Assembly: GCF_000317675.1 (NCBI RefSeq)
Contig: NC_019776.1
Location: 2,294,001 to 2,358,000 of the forward strand
Length of the DNA stretch: 64,000 bases
Direction of reading: 5' to 3'
Origin: Cyanobacterium aponinum PCC 10605
Lineage (GTDB): Bacteria > Cyanobacteriota > Cyanobacteriia > Cyanobacteriales > Cyanobacteriaceae
Shown here: piece after piece, positions 9,024 through 18,404 of the stretch
How the letters are laid out: every line of letters begins with the position of its first letter
Numbering within the stretch: the first letter of the stretch is position 1
Program-made: the position numbers and the translations under genes
Notes under the pieces: generated by a model
Database searches by the model: none
What the model was told of the DNA's origin: nothing
The model's input: the letters and a program-made list of their open reading frames with translations, nothing else

Positions 9024-9949
9024 ATGAATAACGAGATTAATAATTTATTAATTCATGTAGGATATGCAAAATGTGCATCTAGCTGGTTACAACAATACTT
9101 TTTCGATAATGAACAACAAGGCTTTCTGAATCTTTTATCCTATCGTGAAACTTTTTTTCAGTTTGCTAGTACAAATAGTTTTGATTTTGAATCAGATCAG
9201 GTTCGTCAAAATTTATTATCTAAAATAAATCAAATTTCTCAAAAGGGACTTATTCCCGTTTTATCTCATGAGGATTTAGTTGGAAGCCCTCTATGTGGTT
9301 ATTGGGGAAAAGAAGTTGCAGATCGTTTTTGTTCAACTTTTCCAGAGGCGAAAATTTTTATTATTATTAGAGAACAAAAATCAATGCTAATGTCTCTTTA
9401 CCGGCAATATATTATAGTTGGTGGAACAGCCACAATTGATAATTTTTTAGCATAAATAACACTTCAAAACCTTTTTTAGAAACACCAATGTATTTAGACT
9501 TTTTTGAATTTGATAAACTGATTGAATATTATCAAAACTTGTTTGGAAAAAATAAAGTTTTAGTATTGCCTTTGGAGCTATTAAAATTTAATCAACAACT
9601 CTTTTTTGAAAAATTATTAAATTTTCTTAATATATCAAATGTGCCCAATATTGATATAAAGCCGTCTAACATTGGTCATCAAGGATTAGAACTAATGTAT
9701 ATGAGATTTTTTAACCGATTAGCAGGACCTTCCTATGAAGAAAATTTAGGTAGGTTGGTTAAGAACAAATTTTTATATAAACCTATGAAAATCATATCAA
9801 ATTTATTACCATTAAAGTTACATGAAGGAATTGAAAATCATTGGAAGGAATCTATTAATGAGCGTGTAAAAAACACATTTAATTTTAGTAATCAAAAAAC
9901 CAGTCATTTAATTGGATTTGATTTAAAAGAATTGGGTTATGATTGTTGA
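9024..9949 (+). pseudogene. Sulfotransferase-like protein split by a -1 frameshift
   Basis: The first part (9024-9455, ATG start 9024) begins with LLIHVGYAKCASSWLQ, matching the 5'-phosphosulfate-binding loop of sulfotransferases, and includes FIIIREQKSMLMSLYRQY, the 3'-phosphate-binding region. The second part (second-frame residues 9443-9949) continues with YLDFFEFDKLIEYY and VLVLPLELL, typical of the C-terminal half. The frames join by a -1 shift inside T TTT TTA at 9443-9449, a canonical slippery heptamer in the correct phase, giving DNFLSINN across the junction. A 6-T homopolymer is also a classic place for indel mutation or sequencing error. The joined protein would be about 305 residues. 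The acceptor substrate is unknown. Confidence 0.75.
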
Positions 9950-9975
9950 CTCAATTACTAAGTATTTACAAACCT

Positions 9976-10500
9976 ATGATTAATAAAAAGGTTAAATCAT
10001 TGAAAATTGCGATCGCACCTTATTTTGGCGGTTATATTGGCAATAGTAATAACAAAGATACACTAATATCTTGGACAAAAGAAGCTGATGGAGGCTTAAG
10101 CAAACTATTTGACGAAATCAATAATGGCGGTTTATTAAGCAATAGTCCTAGTGGTGGTGCATTAGCAAAATCCTATCAAGATATGAGCAGCTATCTTCAA
10201 TTAGCAAAAGAACAAGGTCTTTCCTTAGTGGCTTACGAAGGAGGACAACACTTAGTCGATAAAACGGCAACACCTGAAATAATTGATTTATTTGCCAAGG
10301 CTAACCGTGATCCTCGCATGGGTGAAATTTATAAAGAGTATTTTCAAACATGGTTTAACATGGGGGGAGGAGAATTTATTAACTTTAATGATGTTGGTTC
10401 TTATGGTAAATATGGTTATTGGGGTTTAACAGAGGGTTTAAATCAAAGTTCACCTAAGTATGAGGCAGTTATGGATTTAATAAATAACTCCACAAATTAA
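9976..10500 (+). pseudogene. C-terminal remnant of a larger secreted glycan-associated protein
   Basis: 175 residues from the ATG at 9976 (an upstream TTG at 9943 is also open). Segments IAPYFGGYIG, LVAYEGGQHLV, ANRDPRMGEIYKEYFQTWFNMGGG and SSPKYEAVM resemble the C-terminal catalytic-like end of large extracellular proteins, from memory of cyanobacterial cellulose-binding or fibronectin-repeat proteins. No signal peptide or upstream domains precede it, and the preceding gene stops within 30 bases. It therefore looks like a 5'-deleted fragment. A good terminator follows at 10541. Confidence 0.55.
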
Positions 10501-10540
10501 AGATAATTTTTTACGCTTGTCGTTAGCCATATTTTACTTA

Positions 10541-10576
10541 AGAGGTCTATTTATTATAATAGATCTCTATTTTTTA
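10541..10576 (+). terminator. Rho-independent terminator
   Basis: AGAGGTCTAT and ATAGATCTCT form a 10-bp stem (one G-U) around an AT loop, followed by ATTTTTTATTT. It sits 40 bases after the stop of the 9976-10500 fragment. Confidence 0.75.
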
Positions 10577-10690
10577 TTTAAGGTGGCTTAATTGTGATTA
10601 GATTAAATAAAGAGCAAAAAAAACATTCTGAATTCTTTTGACAAAACTATTTGACCAAAGAAAGTGGGCTAGAAGTTGACAGGAAATAAA

Positions 10691-11635
10691 TCACTTCAAG
10701 AAAGTTTTAATACCTTGTTTTTGCCATTGCTGAGATTTTGTTTTAGCTTCTATTTCTGTGTTAAAAACTCCTAGCTGAATTTTCATTTCTCCTTCAATAT
10801 TAGTTATAAAAGCGTTAGGAATTTCTTTTTTTATATTATTAAATTGAGTCATATTTTCATAATTAGTTAATATAATATATTCTTTTTTTTGATTATTTTG
10901 AGAGGAGGAATTAGCCTCTATAGGCTCATCTTGATTCGGTAATGTATTTGAGTTTTCTTCCGATAAAGGGGGAGGTAATGGTAAAGAGGATTCACTTAAT
11001 TCGTTATTATTAATTTCCTTCATTAAAGCTGTTTTTAAATCAGGATAGGGAGATGCGGGAATACTATTTTTAATATTTGCATTATCTACACTTGGGAGAG
11101 ATGAGGGTAAAGGAGGAGATTTTTGTTCATTTTCTTCTTTTATTTGCTCGTCTATTATTTGCTCATCTTTTTGTTCTATTTCTGGTGTCACTTCATTAAT
11201 GATTTGTTGATCTTTTCTACTCTGATCAACTATTTCTGCCTTTTGATTTGAACTGTTGAAATTAAAGTTATTGATTCCTAAAAATATCAAAATATTCGTT
11301 CCGAAAAACATAATTATTCCAAAAATTCCCCAAGGAGTTAAGATTAAATCTAGTAAGGAAGCTCGATCGCGGCTTATCAATCGAGAAGCAACGGGTATTG
11401 GCTCATCTTCATCATCTTCACCATCTTCATCGTAGTTATCAAGAGGGAGATGATAAACTAAAGAACTAGAATTTGAGGGCAAGTCAATAGATTCAGTTTC
11501 TATTAATTCAGGAATTAGAATATCGCTATCCACTGTATTCTTTTCATAGCGTCTTAATTCTGCTCCAAGATCTAAATCTAAATTTTGTATAATCTTTTTT
11601 ATCAGGGGATGAACTGACATAGGTACTTTACTCAT
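10691..11635 (-). CDS. Single-pass membrane protein with C-terminal SPOR-like domain
   Basis: 314 residues. The N-terminal ~110 are acidic and cytoplasmic (MSVHPLIKKIIQNLDLDLGAELRRYE). One transmembrane helix (ILTPWGIFGIIMFFGTNILIFLGI) lies near 107-125. A long E/Q/P/S-rich linker follows, then a compact end where YIILTNYENMTQF and KIQLGVFNTEIEAKTKSQQWQKQG fit the SPOR fold. SPOR domains bind denuded peptidoglycan and often act at the division site; assignment here is by pattern. Its start codon lies only 9 bases from the divergent DciA-like gene, so the two must share or overlap promoters. Confidence 0.6.
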   Translation of the reverse strand: MSKVPMSVHPLIKKIIQNLDLDLGAELRRYEKNTVDSDILIPELIETESIDLPSNSSSLVYHLPLDNYDEDGEDDEDEPIPVASRLISRDRASLLDLILTPWGIFGIIMFFGTNILIFLGINNFNFNSSNQKAEIVDQSRKDQQIINEVTPEIEQKDEQIIDEQIKEENEQKSPPLPSSLPSVDNANIKNSIPASPYPDLKTALMKEINNNELSESSLPLPPPLSEENSNTLPNQDEPIEANSSSQNNQKKEYIILTNYENMTQFNNIKKEIPNAFITNIEGEMKIQLGVFNTEIEAKTKSQQWQKQGIKTFLK

Positions 11636-11644
11636 AATCTATTA

Positions 11645-12181
11645 ATGACCTTAAATTCGATCGATAAATTACTAAATTCTATTCTCTCTCAACCACAATG
11701 GGAAAAACAAAGAAGATACTATGAGTTAAAAAAAATCTGGTATGAAATTGTTAATCAAAAGATAGCACAACATACATCTCCTATTTATCTTAAAGAAGAA
11801 GTATTGTTCATTGCCACTCAAAGTGCAGTATGGGCTCAAGAATTATCCTTACAAAGACGCACTTTGATTATCAAAATTAATCGCCGTATTCAGAATCCCA
11901 TCAAAGACATATATTTTGTTTTTGGAAAATGGTATAGTCAAAACACTCCCCCCATTCCAGAAGCAGAAACAAACTTAAGTCATCCTAGTCTAGTCGAATC
12001 GACGGAGTTTATCACACAGCCTAAAGAAACCCCTCAAGAAGCCCTGCAACAATGGTTTGAAATTATTAAACAAAGAGCAAAAAATAACTCTACTTGCCCC
12101 TGTTGTCAAAGTTTTTGCCCAGAGGGAGAATTAAACCGTTGGGGAATGTGTGCTTACTGTTTTCGAGAAAATAATCAATAA
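11645..12181 (+). CDS. DUF721/DciA-like protein
   Basis: 178 residues. The N-terminal ~95 match the DciA/DUF721 pattern (LLNSILSQPQWEKQRRYYELKKIWYEIV, then LFIATQSAVWAQELSLQR, then LIIKINRRI), a KH-like fold used by DciA to load the replicative helicase DnaB. A variable linker follows, and the C-terminus holds a zinc-ribbon-like CPCC ... CPEGELNRWGMCAYC. A link to replication is inference from the family. It starts 9 bases from the divergent SPOR-like gene. Confidence 0.7.
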   Translation: MTLNSIDKLLNSILSQPQWEKQRRYYELKKIWYEIVNQKIAQHTSPIYLKEEVLFIATQSAVWAQELSLQRRTLIIKINRRIQNPIKDIYFVFGKWYSQNTPPIPEAETNLSHPSLVESTEFITQPKETPQEALQQWFEIIKQRAKNNSTCPCCQSFCPEGELNRWGMCAYCFRENNQ

Positions 12182-12239
12182 TAATTGGGGATTGCTCAAA
12201 AAGCAGGGTGTTTTAATTAATCAATATATTCGGAAAAAT

Positions 12240-12280
12240 TCTCCCCTCGCCCTGTGGGAGAGGGGTTGGGGGTGAGGGTA
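12240..12280 (-). repeat. CCCTCACCCCCAACCCCTCTCCC repeat family, copy 1
   Basis: Read on the minus strand this is ACCCTCACCCCCAACCCCTC then TCCCACAGGGCGAGGGGAG, with a CCCCTCTCC/GGCGAGGGG hairpin. The same unit occurs inside and just after the Type IIG gene at 21655-21718, 22700-22788 and 24612-24648. Confidence 0.8.
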
Positions 12281-12375
12281 AAACGTTTTTATACTAACCC
12301 TGAATACTTTATTCCTTTACTGAGTATAGTAAATACTAGATTTCAAATAATTCTTAATTTTTTATTCATTAAGTT

Positions 12376-13968
12376 ATGTTACCAGTTGAAAAACTCTCTC
12401 TGCCTGAAAAAATTGGGCAATTAATTATTGTACGCACCACAGGTTATATTTTTGATCATCAAATACGTTATCCCGCATGGGAAGCCACTCAACCCCAATT
12501 GAAAAAATGGATAGAAGAATTGAATTTAGGTGGAGTTATTTTATTAGGAGGTAGCTGTGCAGAAATCGCCTATCGCACTCAACAATTGCAAACATGGGCA
12601 AAAACACCTTTATTTATTGCCGCCGATATAGAGGAAGGAGTAGGGCAAAGATTTTCTGGTGCGTCTTGGTTTCCTCCTCCGATGGCATTAGCGGAAATTT
12701 ACAATGAGAATCCGAGTTTGGCGATTAAATATGCCGAAAAAATGGGAGAAATTACCGCCCTAGAAGCCCTTGCCATTGGTATTAACTGGATTTTAGCCCC
12801 TGTGACAGATATTAATAACAATCCTGATAATCCCGTTATTAATGTTCGTGCTTTTGGAGATAAATTAAAAACAGTGGAAGATTTAACTTCTGCTTTTGTT
12901 AGGGGTTGTCATAATTATCCTATCTTAACAAGTGCAAAACATTTTCCCGGTCATGGTGACACAGCAACAGATTCTCATCTTGATTTACCCATTATTAATC
13001 ATAGTTTAGAGCGTTTACAATCCCTTGAATTAGTTGCATTTGAAAGGGTTATTAAGGAAAAAGTTGATAGCGTTATGACTGCCCATTTGTTGGTAAATGC
13101 CCTAGACTCCTACAATCCTGCGACTCTTTCACCAAAGGTGTTAATGGATTTGTTACGGAAAAAAATGGGTTTTGAGGGTTTGATTATTACCGATGCTTTA
13201 ATTATGGGGGGAGTAAAAAAATATGCTTCCCCAGAAGAAATCGCCGTTAAAGCGCTACAGGCAGGGGCGGATATTTTACTCATGCCTGAAAATCCAGAGA
13301 TAGCAATTAAATCGGTAATTAAAGCCATAGATTCGGGTATTTTATCGGAAAGTCGCATTGATGAAAGTTATTTACGTGTTACTTATGCCAAACAAAAACT
13401 ATTTGGTGAAAGTGTGAATTCACAATCTCATTCTATGAGTGATATTTACAGTTTAGAAGCCAGTCAAGCAGTGAATGAAATTTTAGCCCAAAGTATGAGT
13501 AGAGGGGGCAATATACCCATTCAAAATGCCTCTGAGGGAATAAATTTAGTTGTGGTGGAAGATTTATTAAATTGTGAATACCTCGATCGCAGCTCACCTG
13601 CTATTACAATACCACAAACAAGAGGTTATCATCGTCAGGTTTTTGATGAATATAATCTATTTTCAGTACAAAATACTCAACAACCATTACTATTACAGGT
13701 TTTTTTACGAGGAAATCCTTTTCGAGGAAGGGCAGGTTTAACCCCTGAAAGTCAAAAATTCTATCTTAAATTATTCACCGAAAATAATCTTCAAGGGGTA
13801 GTTATTTATGGTAGCCCTTATGTTAAAAATTGGTTTTTATCCCATATGCCAAAATCTATACCTTGGGTATTTTCCTATGGACAAATGCCTATTGCCCAAG
13901 AATTAGCCCTAAAATTTCTATTTAATTTGTCAGGAAAATTTGACATTGTTAAAGGGGATTTTTTATAG
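12376..13968 (+). CDS. nagZ: Beta-N-acetylhexosaminidase, GH3 (NagZ-like)
   Basis: Glycoside hydrolase family 3 enzyme of 530 residues, longer than minimal NagZ (about 340) because of a C-terminal extension from about residue 345. The signature KHFPGHGDTATDSHLDLP at about 188-205 contains the His/Asp pair used in NagZ-type catalysis. LIITDALIMGGV near 271-282 carries the nucleophile-region Asp. It removes N-acetylglucosamine from muropeptides during cell-wall recycling. No signal peptide is seen, as expected for a cytoplasmic NagZ. The extension resembles the GH3 C-terminal domain of longer homologues. Confidence 0.87.
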   Translation: MLPVEKLSLPEKIGQLIIVRTTGYIFDHQIRYPAWEATQPQLKKWIEELNLGGVILLGGSCAEIAYRTQQLQTWAKTPLFIAADIEEGVGQRFSGASWFPPPMALAEIYNENPSLAIKYAEKMGEITALEALAIGINWILAPVTDINNNPDNPVINVRAFGDKLKTVEDLTSAFVRGCHNYPILTSAKHFPGHGDTATDSHLDLPIINHSLERLQSLELVAFERVIKEKVDSVMTAHLLVNALDSYNPATLSPKVLMDLLRKKMGFEGLIITDALIMGGVKKYASPEEIAVKALQAGADILLMPENPEIAIKSVIKAIDSGILSESRIDESYLRVTYAKQKLFGESVNSQSHSMSDIYSLEASQAVNEILAQSMSRGGNIPIQNASEGINLVVVEDLLNCEYLDRSSPAITIPQTRGYHRQVFDEYNLFSVQNTQQPLLLQVFLRGNPFRGRAGLTPESQKFYLKLFTENNLQGVVIYGSPYVKNWFLSHMPKSIPWVFSYGQMPIAQELALKFLFNLSGKFDIVKGDFL

Positions 13969-14121
13969 TATTTTTTCTCTATTAGGCTTATAGCAACCCT
14001 TTAGGATATCTGATTTTTTTTTAGAAAAATGTAATTTAAGATACATTAAGTAACTATAATCAATTCCCTTGGGTTAGACTATATTAAGTATTGAAACAAG
14101 ATAAAAATTAACGGGGCAAAA

Positions 14122-14358
14122 ATGATGAAAACTTTAACCAAAAACGCCACGGATTACTCAATTGAGATGATTAGAGACGAGGCACGTCATTTAGTGGAAA
14201 AAGGAGTTGTTAGTCGTCATCAACCCATTTACATTTTATGTCAATACATCCCCGCTAGGGAATGGGTTTGTGTTGAATGTGAATTAGAACAATGCGATTA
14301 TTTATTAAGAGACCAAATTGGTGATTTAATTGCCTGTGAAAATTGGGAATCTGATTAA
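14122..14358 (+). CDS. Conserved cyanobacterial small protein, DUF4327 family
   Basis: 78 residues, soluble and Cys-containing. The pattern SIEMIRDEARHLVEKGVVSRHQPIYIL followed by CQYIPAREWVCVECELE and YLLRDQIGDLI matches the DUF4327 family, found widely in cyanobacteria with unknown function. ATG at 14122 with a second ATG directly behind. It is followed by a clear terminator at 14503. Confidence 0.75.
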   Translation: MMKTLTKNATDYSIEMIRDEARHLVEKGVVSRHQPIYILCQYIPAREWVCVECELEQCDYLLRDQIGDLIACENWESD

Positions 14359-14720
14359 CTAAAGTTAATTTAGGACGCATCGAAAGTTTACCGATAAAGG
14401 TGGGCAAAAGACAACAATAGAGAGTTATAGTAATTCTCAAAAGCTAATAAAAATGTCAAATTAAATGCGCCTTGACTTATAAAAAAATAACTATTGATAC
14501 TTGGCTATAAAATTCATAGCCTGTTTTTTAGGTGTTGGAAAGAGTAAAGAAAAAAGTAAACGAAAATGCAGTTTGAAAAGCAAAATTAATTTTTTGATTT
14601 TTCCTATCTTAACTTCTATTTTTATCTTTTTTGTAATGTTCTAATTGAGCAATTTATTTCGTTTCTGCTAATAATTAATTGCTTAGTTGTAGATTTTTCA
14701 GCAAAAAATAAAGAGAAATA
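14359..14720. other. Intergenic region
   Basis: Between convergent genes. Besides the terminator at 14503-14530 I see only AT-rich sequence with no gene. Confidence 0.6.
14503..14530 (+). terminator. Rho-independent terminator
   Basis: GGCTAT-AAAATTC-ATAGCC hairpin followed by TGTTTTTTA, about 145 bases downstream of the DUF4327 gene. Confidence 0.7.
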
Positions 14721-15833
14721 CTATAGATTATTTAGACGTGCAATAAATGTTGGTCTTCTGGAATACTTTTGTTTTATATCTTCTAATTTATGATAGAATT
14801 CCACTTCTTTTCCCTGATAAATAGCTAATTCTTTCAGCTTTATTAATATCATCTTCGCTTCATCATAGGCTTTGGGGTTTGATTTTTGAATAAGATTGTC
14901 AACATTTAGCCATGCTTGATTTTCTTGATTAGCAAAAGCCTTTAATTCCTTAATTTTTTTCTGCCTTGCTTCTTCTTTTTGTCTTTTTTCCTCTGATTGT
15001 GCAATTTTTTCCGCTTCTGTGAATAACTGCTTAATTGTACGTTTTTCGATGGTAGTTTTATTATTAGTTAACTCACTTAATTCTAATAATTTTTGCTTTA
15101 ATTTTAAGCTAAGATTTGGTTCTTCTTGTAGTAATCTCGATAAAAAATCATCTTTTTCAATATTAGATAGTTTACTGATATTTTCTAAAAAAATATTATC
15201 TGGTATGGGCGTAATTTTAGAACTATTAGTTGCTCCTACTTTTATCAAATTTTGATTAACTTCAAATAGTTCAACAAAAATTTTTAATGATTCTGATAGT
15301 TGATTTAAACCATGGGGAATGGGAGGTTCTGGAATATCTTTCAATGGGGCATCATCGTATAATTTACTCAATTCGATCGCTTTTAACCATGCTAGATAAA
15401 GCACTCGATAATCTTGTGCTAAAATTTGTTGTCTAAGCTCTATTAAATCATCTAAATAACTGTTATCTTCTTCTATCCAGTCACTTCTTTCCTCGTCATT
15501 AATTTCTATTTTGAGGATTAAATAACTACCTATTTTATCGATAGTAATAAAATCATCATAAGTGTATTTTTTTAATTCGTTAATATTAACTAAAGAGATA
15601 GGGAAACGAAACATTAATTTCACTGTTCCCCAATTCGCTATGTAAAATAGAGCATCAAAATAATCAGCTAAAATCTGATCTTCATTTGCAGGAAAATCAC
15701 CGTAGCTATAAGTAAAAATAGCCTTTCTTGAGTTTAACCTAACTCGACTAGATAACTGGGAAATTTTCTGCTGTTGTTGCTTTGTTAAAGGTTGATCTAA
15801 TGTTTGAAATTCGTAGTATTGATATTCACTCAT
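14721..15833 (-). CDS. Conserved hypothetical protein (MSEYQYYEF family)
   Basis: 370 residues, cytoplasmic, no membrane segment. The N-terminal half (SEYQYYEFQTLDQPLTKQQQ, LADYFDALFYIANWGTVKLMFRFP) belongs to a widespread conserved hypothetical family that I recall beside SWIM zinc-finger genes. No SWIM gene is adjacent here. A strongly charged coiled-coil (about residues 265-300, EKRQKEEARQKKIKEL) follows, then a helical tail. Function unknown. Single gene on the minus strand. Confidence 0.65.
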   Translation of the reverse strand: MSEYQYYEFQTLDQPLTKQQQQKISQLSSRVRLNSRKAIFTYSYGDFPANEDQILADYFDALFYIANWGTVKLMFRFPISLVNINELKKYTYDDFITIDKIGSYLILKIEINDEERSDWIEEDNSYLDDLIELRQQILAQDYRVLYLAWLKAIELSKLYDDAPLKDIPEPPIPHGLNQLSESLKIFVELFEVNQNLIKVGATNSSKITPIPDNIFLENISKLSNIEKDDFLSRLLQEEPNLSLKLKQKLLELSELTNNKTTIEKRTIKQLFTEAEKIAQSEEKRQKEEARQKKIKELKAFANQENQAWLNVDNLIQKSNPKAYDEAKMILIKLKELAIYQGKEVEFYHKLEDIKQKYSRRPTFIARLNNL

Positions 15834-16023
15834 TGGTTAATTCTCATTAATATTTAACAGTCATAATTTTAAGGGAAAAAAGTCCCGTTAGAAATTAAGA
15901 TTAAGCTAACAAGAAACTTCGATAAATTTGTTCATATTTAATTTCAAACTAGAAGGTAAATTAAGAAAATTAATGGAGTCTTGATGTTATTACAAAAAAA
16001 TAGCATCGGTTATATAATAACTG

Positions 16024-16491
16024 TTAATCAGGTTGTTGATTTTTTGATTGAGATAACTGTTGTTCTAATTGATTTTGCTTAGATTCGATCGCATCTAACT
16101 TGTTTAAAATTAGTTGATAAAATTCTTCTTTAAGAGTATCTTGCTGATTATTTTTCAGTAATGATTTTCCTAAGATAAAAGGTGATTTAAACACAGATAA
16201 CCACAGTCGCACTAATAATGAGGGAATCATCTGAATTACTCCCCAAATAGTTAAAACTAAAGTTATCATGACAATAATAAAAATAAGAGGATGAGAAACA
16301 AAAAATCCAATGAGAGGATGATTTCCAATCCAATTATTCCACAAAGACTCTAGGCTAGATTGAACATTTTTTGACATTGCATCAGTCAAATTATTAGAAC
16401 TATTAATAGCTCGATCTCCTAATTCTTTAAGCATATTTTTACCCGTTTCTAAACTGTTATTTATGGTATAATTAGTAATATTTGATAACAT
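16024..16491 (-). CDS. Hypothetical single-pass membrane protein
   Basis: 155 residues. An amphipathic N-terminus is followed by one or two hydrophobic stretches (about 60-82, IGFFVSHPLIFIIVMITLVL, and 85-105) and a Q-rich coiled-coil tail (LILNKLDAIESKQNQLEQQL). It lies 45 bases downstream of the secreted hypothetical gene at 16537-17004 on the same strand, so the two are probably co-transcribed. No family recognised with confidence. Confidence 0.6.
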   Translation of the reverse strand: MLSNITNYTINNSLETGKNMLKELGDRAINSSNNLTDAMSKNVQSSLESLWNNWIGNHPLIGFFVSHPLIFIIVMITLVLTIWGVIQMIPSLLVRLWLSVFKSPFILGKSLLKNNQQDTLKEEFYQLILNKLDAIESKQNQLEQQLSQSKNQQPD

Positions 16492-16536
16492 AATTTTTAG
16501 TTCAATATAATTGAATATATAAAAGAAAAAATAAAT

Positions 16537-17004
16537 TTAATTTGGTAAAAGTTGTCGGAAAAAATCGTTAACTTCTTCCTCATGAATTGGGCTGAAAGTA
16601 GAGTCATCCCAAATAACAGAAGCCTTATAATGTTTGTTATTAACTATTTCCCAAGCTATTCTGGTAACATGATTGCGGGAATTTAAATTTCGATGCCAGT
16701 GTATATCAACTTCAAAAATAATCCCACCTCCATCTCTAGGAGCAACAAAAATGGGTCTAGTATAATCATAAGTACCCCAAGGATGTGATATTAATAAAGC
16801 TAATTGACCAATACTATCTCTGGTACTGTTGAGGCGGTTTTGAATCTCTTGAGAAAAATTTTGAGGATTTTTGCTGAAATTGGTTTGCTCTTGATTCCAT
16901 TCCAGAGAAGAAAACAAAGATAAATTACCAGCATGGGCTTCTTGAACAGGTATAAAACAAAGCAATAAAATCAATAAGAAACAGACAATGTTTTTCTTTG
17001 ACAT
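16537..17004 (-). CDS. Hypothetical secreted/periplasmic protein
   Basis: 155 residues with a clear Sec signal peptide: MSKK, a hydrophobic core, and a cleavage site after HAHAG-type QEAHAG near residue 26. The mature domain contains HPWGTYDYTRPIFVAPRDGG and a C-terminal IHEEEVNDFFRQLLP. No family was recognised. It is the first gene of a likely two-gene unit with the membrane protein at 16024. Confidence 0.6.
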   Translation of the reverse strand: MSKKNIVCFLLILLLCFIPVQEAHAGNLSLFSSLEWNQEQTNFSKNPQNFSQEIQNRLNSTRDSIGQLALLISHPWGTYDYTRPIFVAPRDGGGIIFEVDIHWHRNLNSRNHVTRIAWEIVNNKHYKASVIWDDSTFSPIHEEEVNDFFRQLLPN

Positions 17005-17186
17005 AGATAATAAATTCTTTTAGCTCTTATTGATCTATCAGTCTCATTTTTCTGATTTATGCAGTAATTTAGGAATTTTCTCCCACGAATTTAATTAACT
17101 TTTGCTTTTGCCCGATAAATTTCCAATCCATCCAAGATTTCAAATAATGTTCGTTATCCTAGAAAAAAGTTTCTAATTCTTCAATT

Positions 17187-18248
17187 ATGCCTTCAGATAG
17201 ACCTTTACAAAGAAGACAAGTCTTACGTTTAGCAACTTTAGCCACTGGTGCATCTTTATTTCCCTCCGCCTGTCGTGCTATTAATTCAACTGTTGCCGAT
17301 AACAAGGTAACGGCTCAATCTGCCTCATCTTCCCCTTTAAATCCGCCTCAAATAAGTAAAGTAGTACTGGTTTATAATGAGGATCGTTCTGCTGGTACTC
17401 GTCAGGCATTGGATCTTTTACAACCCACTGGATTAAAGGGTAAAACTGTTTTTCTTAAGCCTAACTATAACACTGGTGATCCTGCCCCTGCGGCTACTGA
17501 TAGTCAACTCTTAGAAACCTTGATTCAAGAATTTCAAGGCGCTCAAGTAGGAGAAATGACCATTGGCGATCGCTCTGGAATGGCAGATACCCGCCAAGCG
17601 ATGGAGCAAAAAGGGGTTTTTCAATTGGGAGAAAAATACGGTGTAAAAACCCTTGTTTTTGATGAAATGGAAGCCGAAAAATGGCAATATATCTCTGCGG
17701 AAGGAACACACTGGCAGAAGGGCTTTGCCTTTGCTCGTCCTATTTTAGACTCAGAAGCAATTGTCAATACCTGTTGCTTAAAAACTCATCAATATGGGGG
17801 ACATTTTACCCTTTCTCTCAAAAATTCGGTGGGAATGGTAGCAAAATACGTACCGGGAGACTCCTTTAACTATATGGGAGACTTACATTCTTCTGCCCAT
17901 CAACGGTTAATGATTGCGGAAATTAATCAAGCCTATAAGCCTTCTCTAGTTCTTTTAGACGGGGTGGAAGCCTTTGTTAATGGGGGACCTGCGTCTGGAA
18001 AAAAAGTCCGCTCTAACGTCATTTTAGCAGGAGTCGATCGAGTTGCAATAGATGTAGTTGCGATCGCCCTACTTCGTTTATTAGGTACAACAAATCAGGT
18101 ATCTAATGGATCAATATGGGAGTTAGAGCAAATTCAAAGAGCTGTTGAGTTAGGATTAGGAATAGGTCAAAGTGAACAAATAGAGTTTATTACACCCGAT
18201 GCAAAAAGTCGGGGAATAGTTGATCAAATCCGACCTTTAATTACTTAA
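17187..18248 (+). CDS. DUF362 domain protein with Tat-type signal
   Basis: 353 residues. The N-terminus RRQVLRLATLATGASLFPSAC has a twin-arginine-like pair, a hydrophobic run and a possible lipobox Cys near residue 29. The body is a DUF362 domain: KGKTVFLKPNYNTGDPAPA, then CLKTHQYGGHFTLSLKNSVGMV and LLDGVEAFVNGGPASG. DUF362 proteins have unknown biochemistry and are often linked to iron-sulfur or sugar-related contexts. No ferredoxin-like Cys cluster is visible here, so a redox role is not supported. It converges on ftsH. Confidence 0.82.
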   Translation: MPSDRPLQRRQVLRLATLATGASLFPSACRAINSTVADNKVTAQSASSSPLNPPQISKVVLVYNEDRSAGTRQALDLLQPTGLKGKTVFLKPNYNTGDPAPAATDSQLLETLIQEFQGAQVGEMTIGDRSGMADTRQAMEQKGVFQLGEKYGVKTLVFDEMEAEKWQYISAEGTHWQKGFAFARPILDSEAIVNTCCLKTHQYGGHFTLSLKNSVGMVAKYVPGDSFNYMGDLHSSAHQRLMIAEINQAYKPSLVLLDGVEAFVNGGPASGKKVRSNVILAGVDRVAIDVVAIALLRLLGTTNQVSNGSIWELEQIQRAVELGLGIGQSEQIEFITPDAKSRGIVDQIRPLIT

Positions 18249-18250
18249 GA

Positions 18251-18330
18251 AACCTCAGTTTGGTTTAAGTAAGAATATCCGATAAGGTTAGGTGTCAGGT
18301 TTCAGGTTTCAGGTTGCAGGTTGCAGGTTA
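18251..18330. repeat. MITE-B left end plus CAGGTNN heptamer array
   Basis: AACCTCAGTTTGGTTTAAGT then AAGAATATCCGATAAGG matches the left end of MITE-B. It is followed by five heptamers, CAGGTTT, CAGGTTT, CAGGTTG, CAGGTTG and CAGGTTA. No right end is present. Confidence 0.65.
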
Positions 18331-18335
18331 AGCAC

Positions 18336-18366
18336 AAAAAAAGGGTCTTAGAAAAGCTAAAACCCC
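18336..18366 (-). terminator. Rho-independent terminator of ftsH
   Basis: Minus strand: GGGTTTTAG-CTTTT-CTAAGACCC hairpin (one mismatch) followed by seven T. It lies about 40 bases past the ftsH stop codon. Confidence 0.75.
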
Positions 18367-18404
18367 TAAATTTTATCTATTTTATCGAGAGATAATGTAA
18401 ATTT

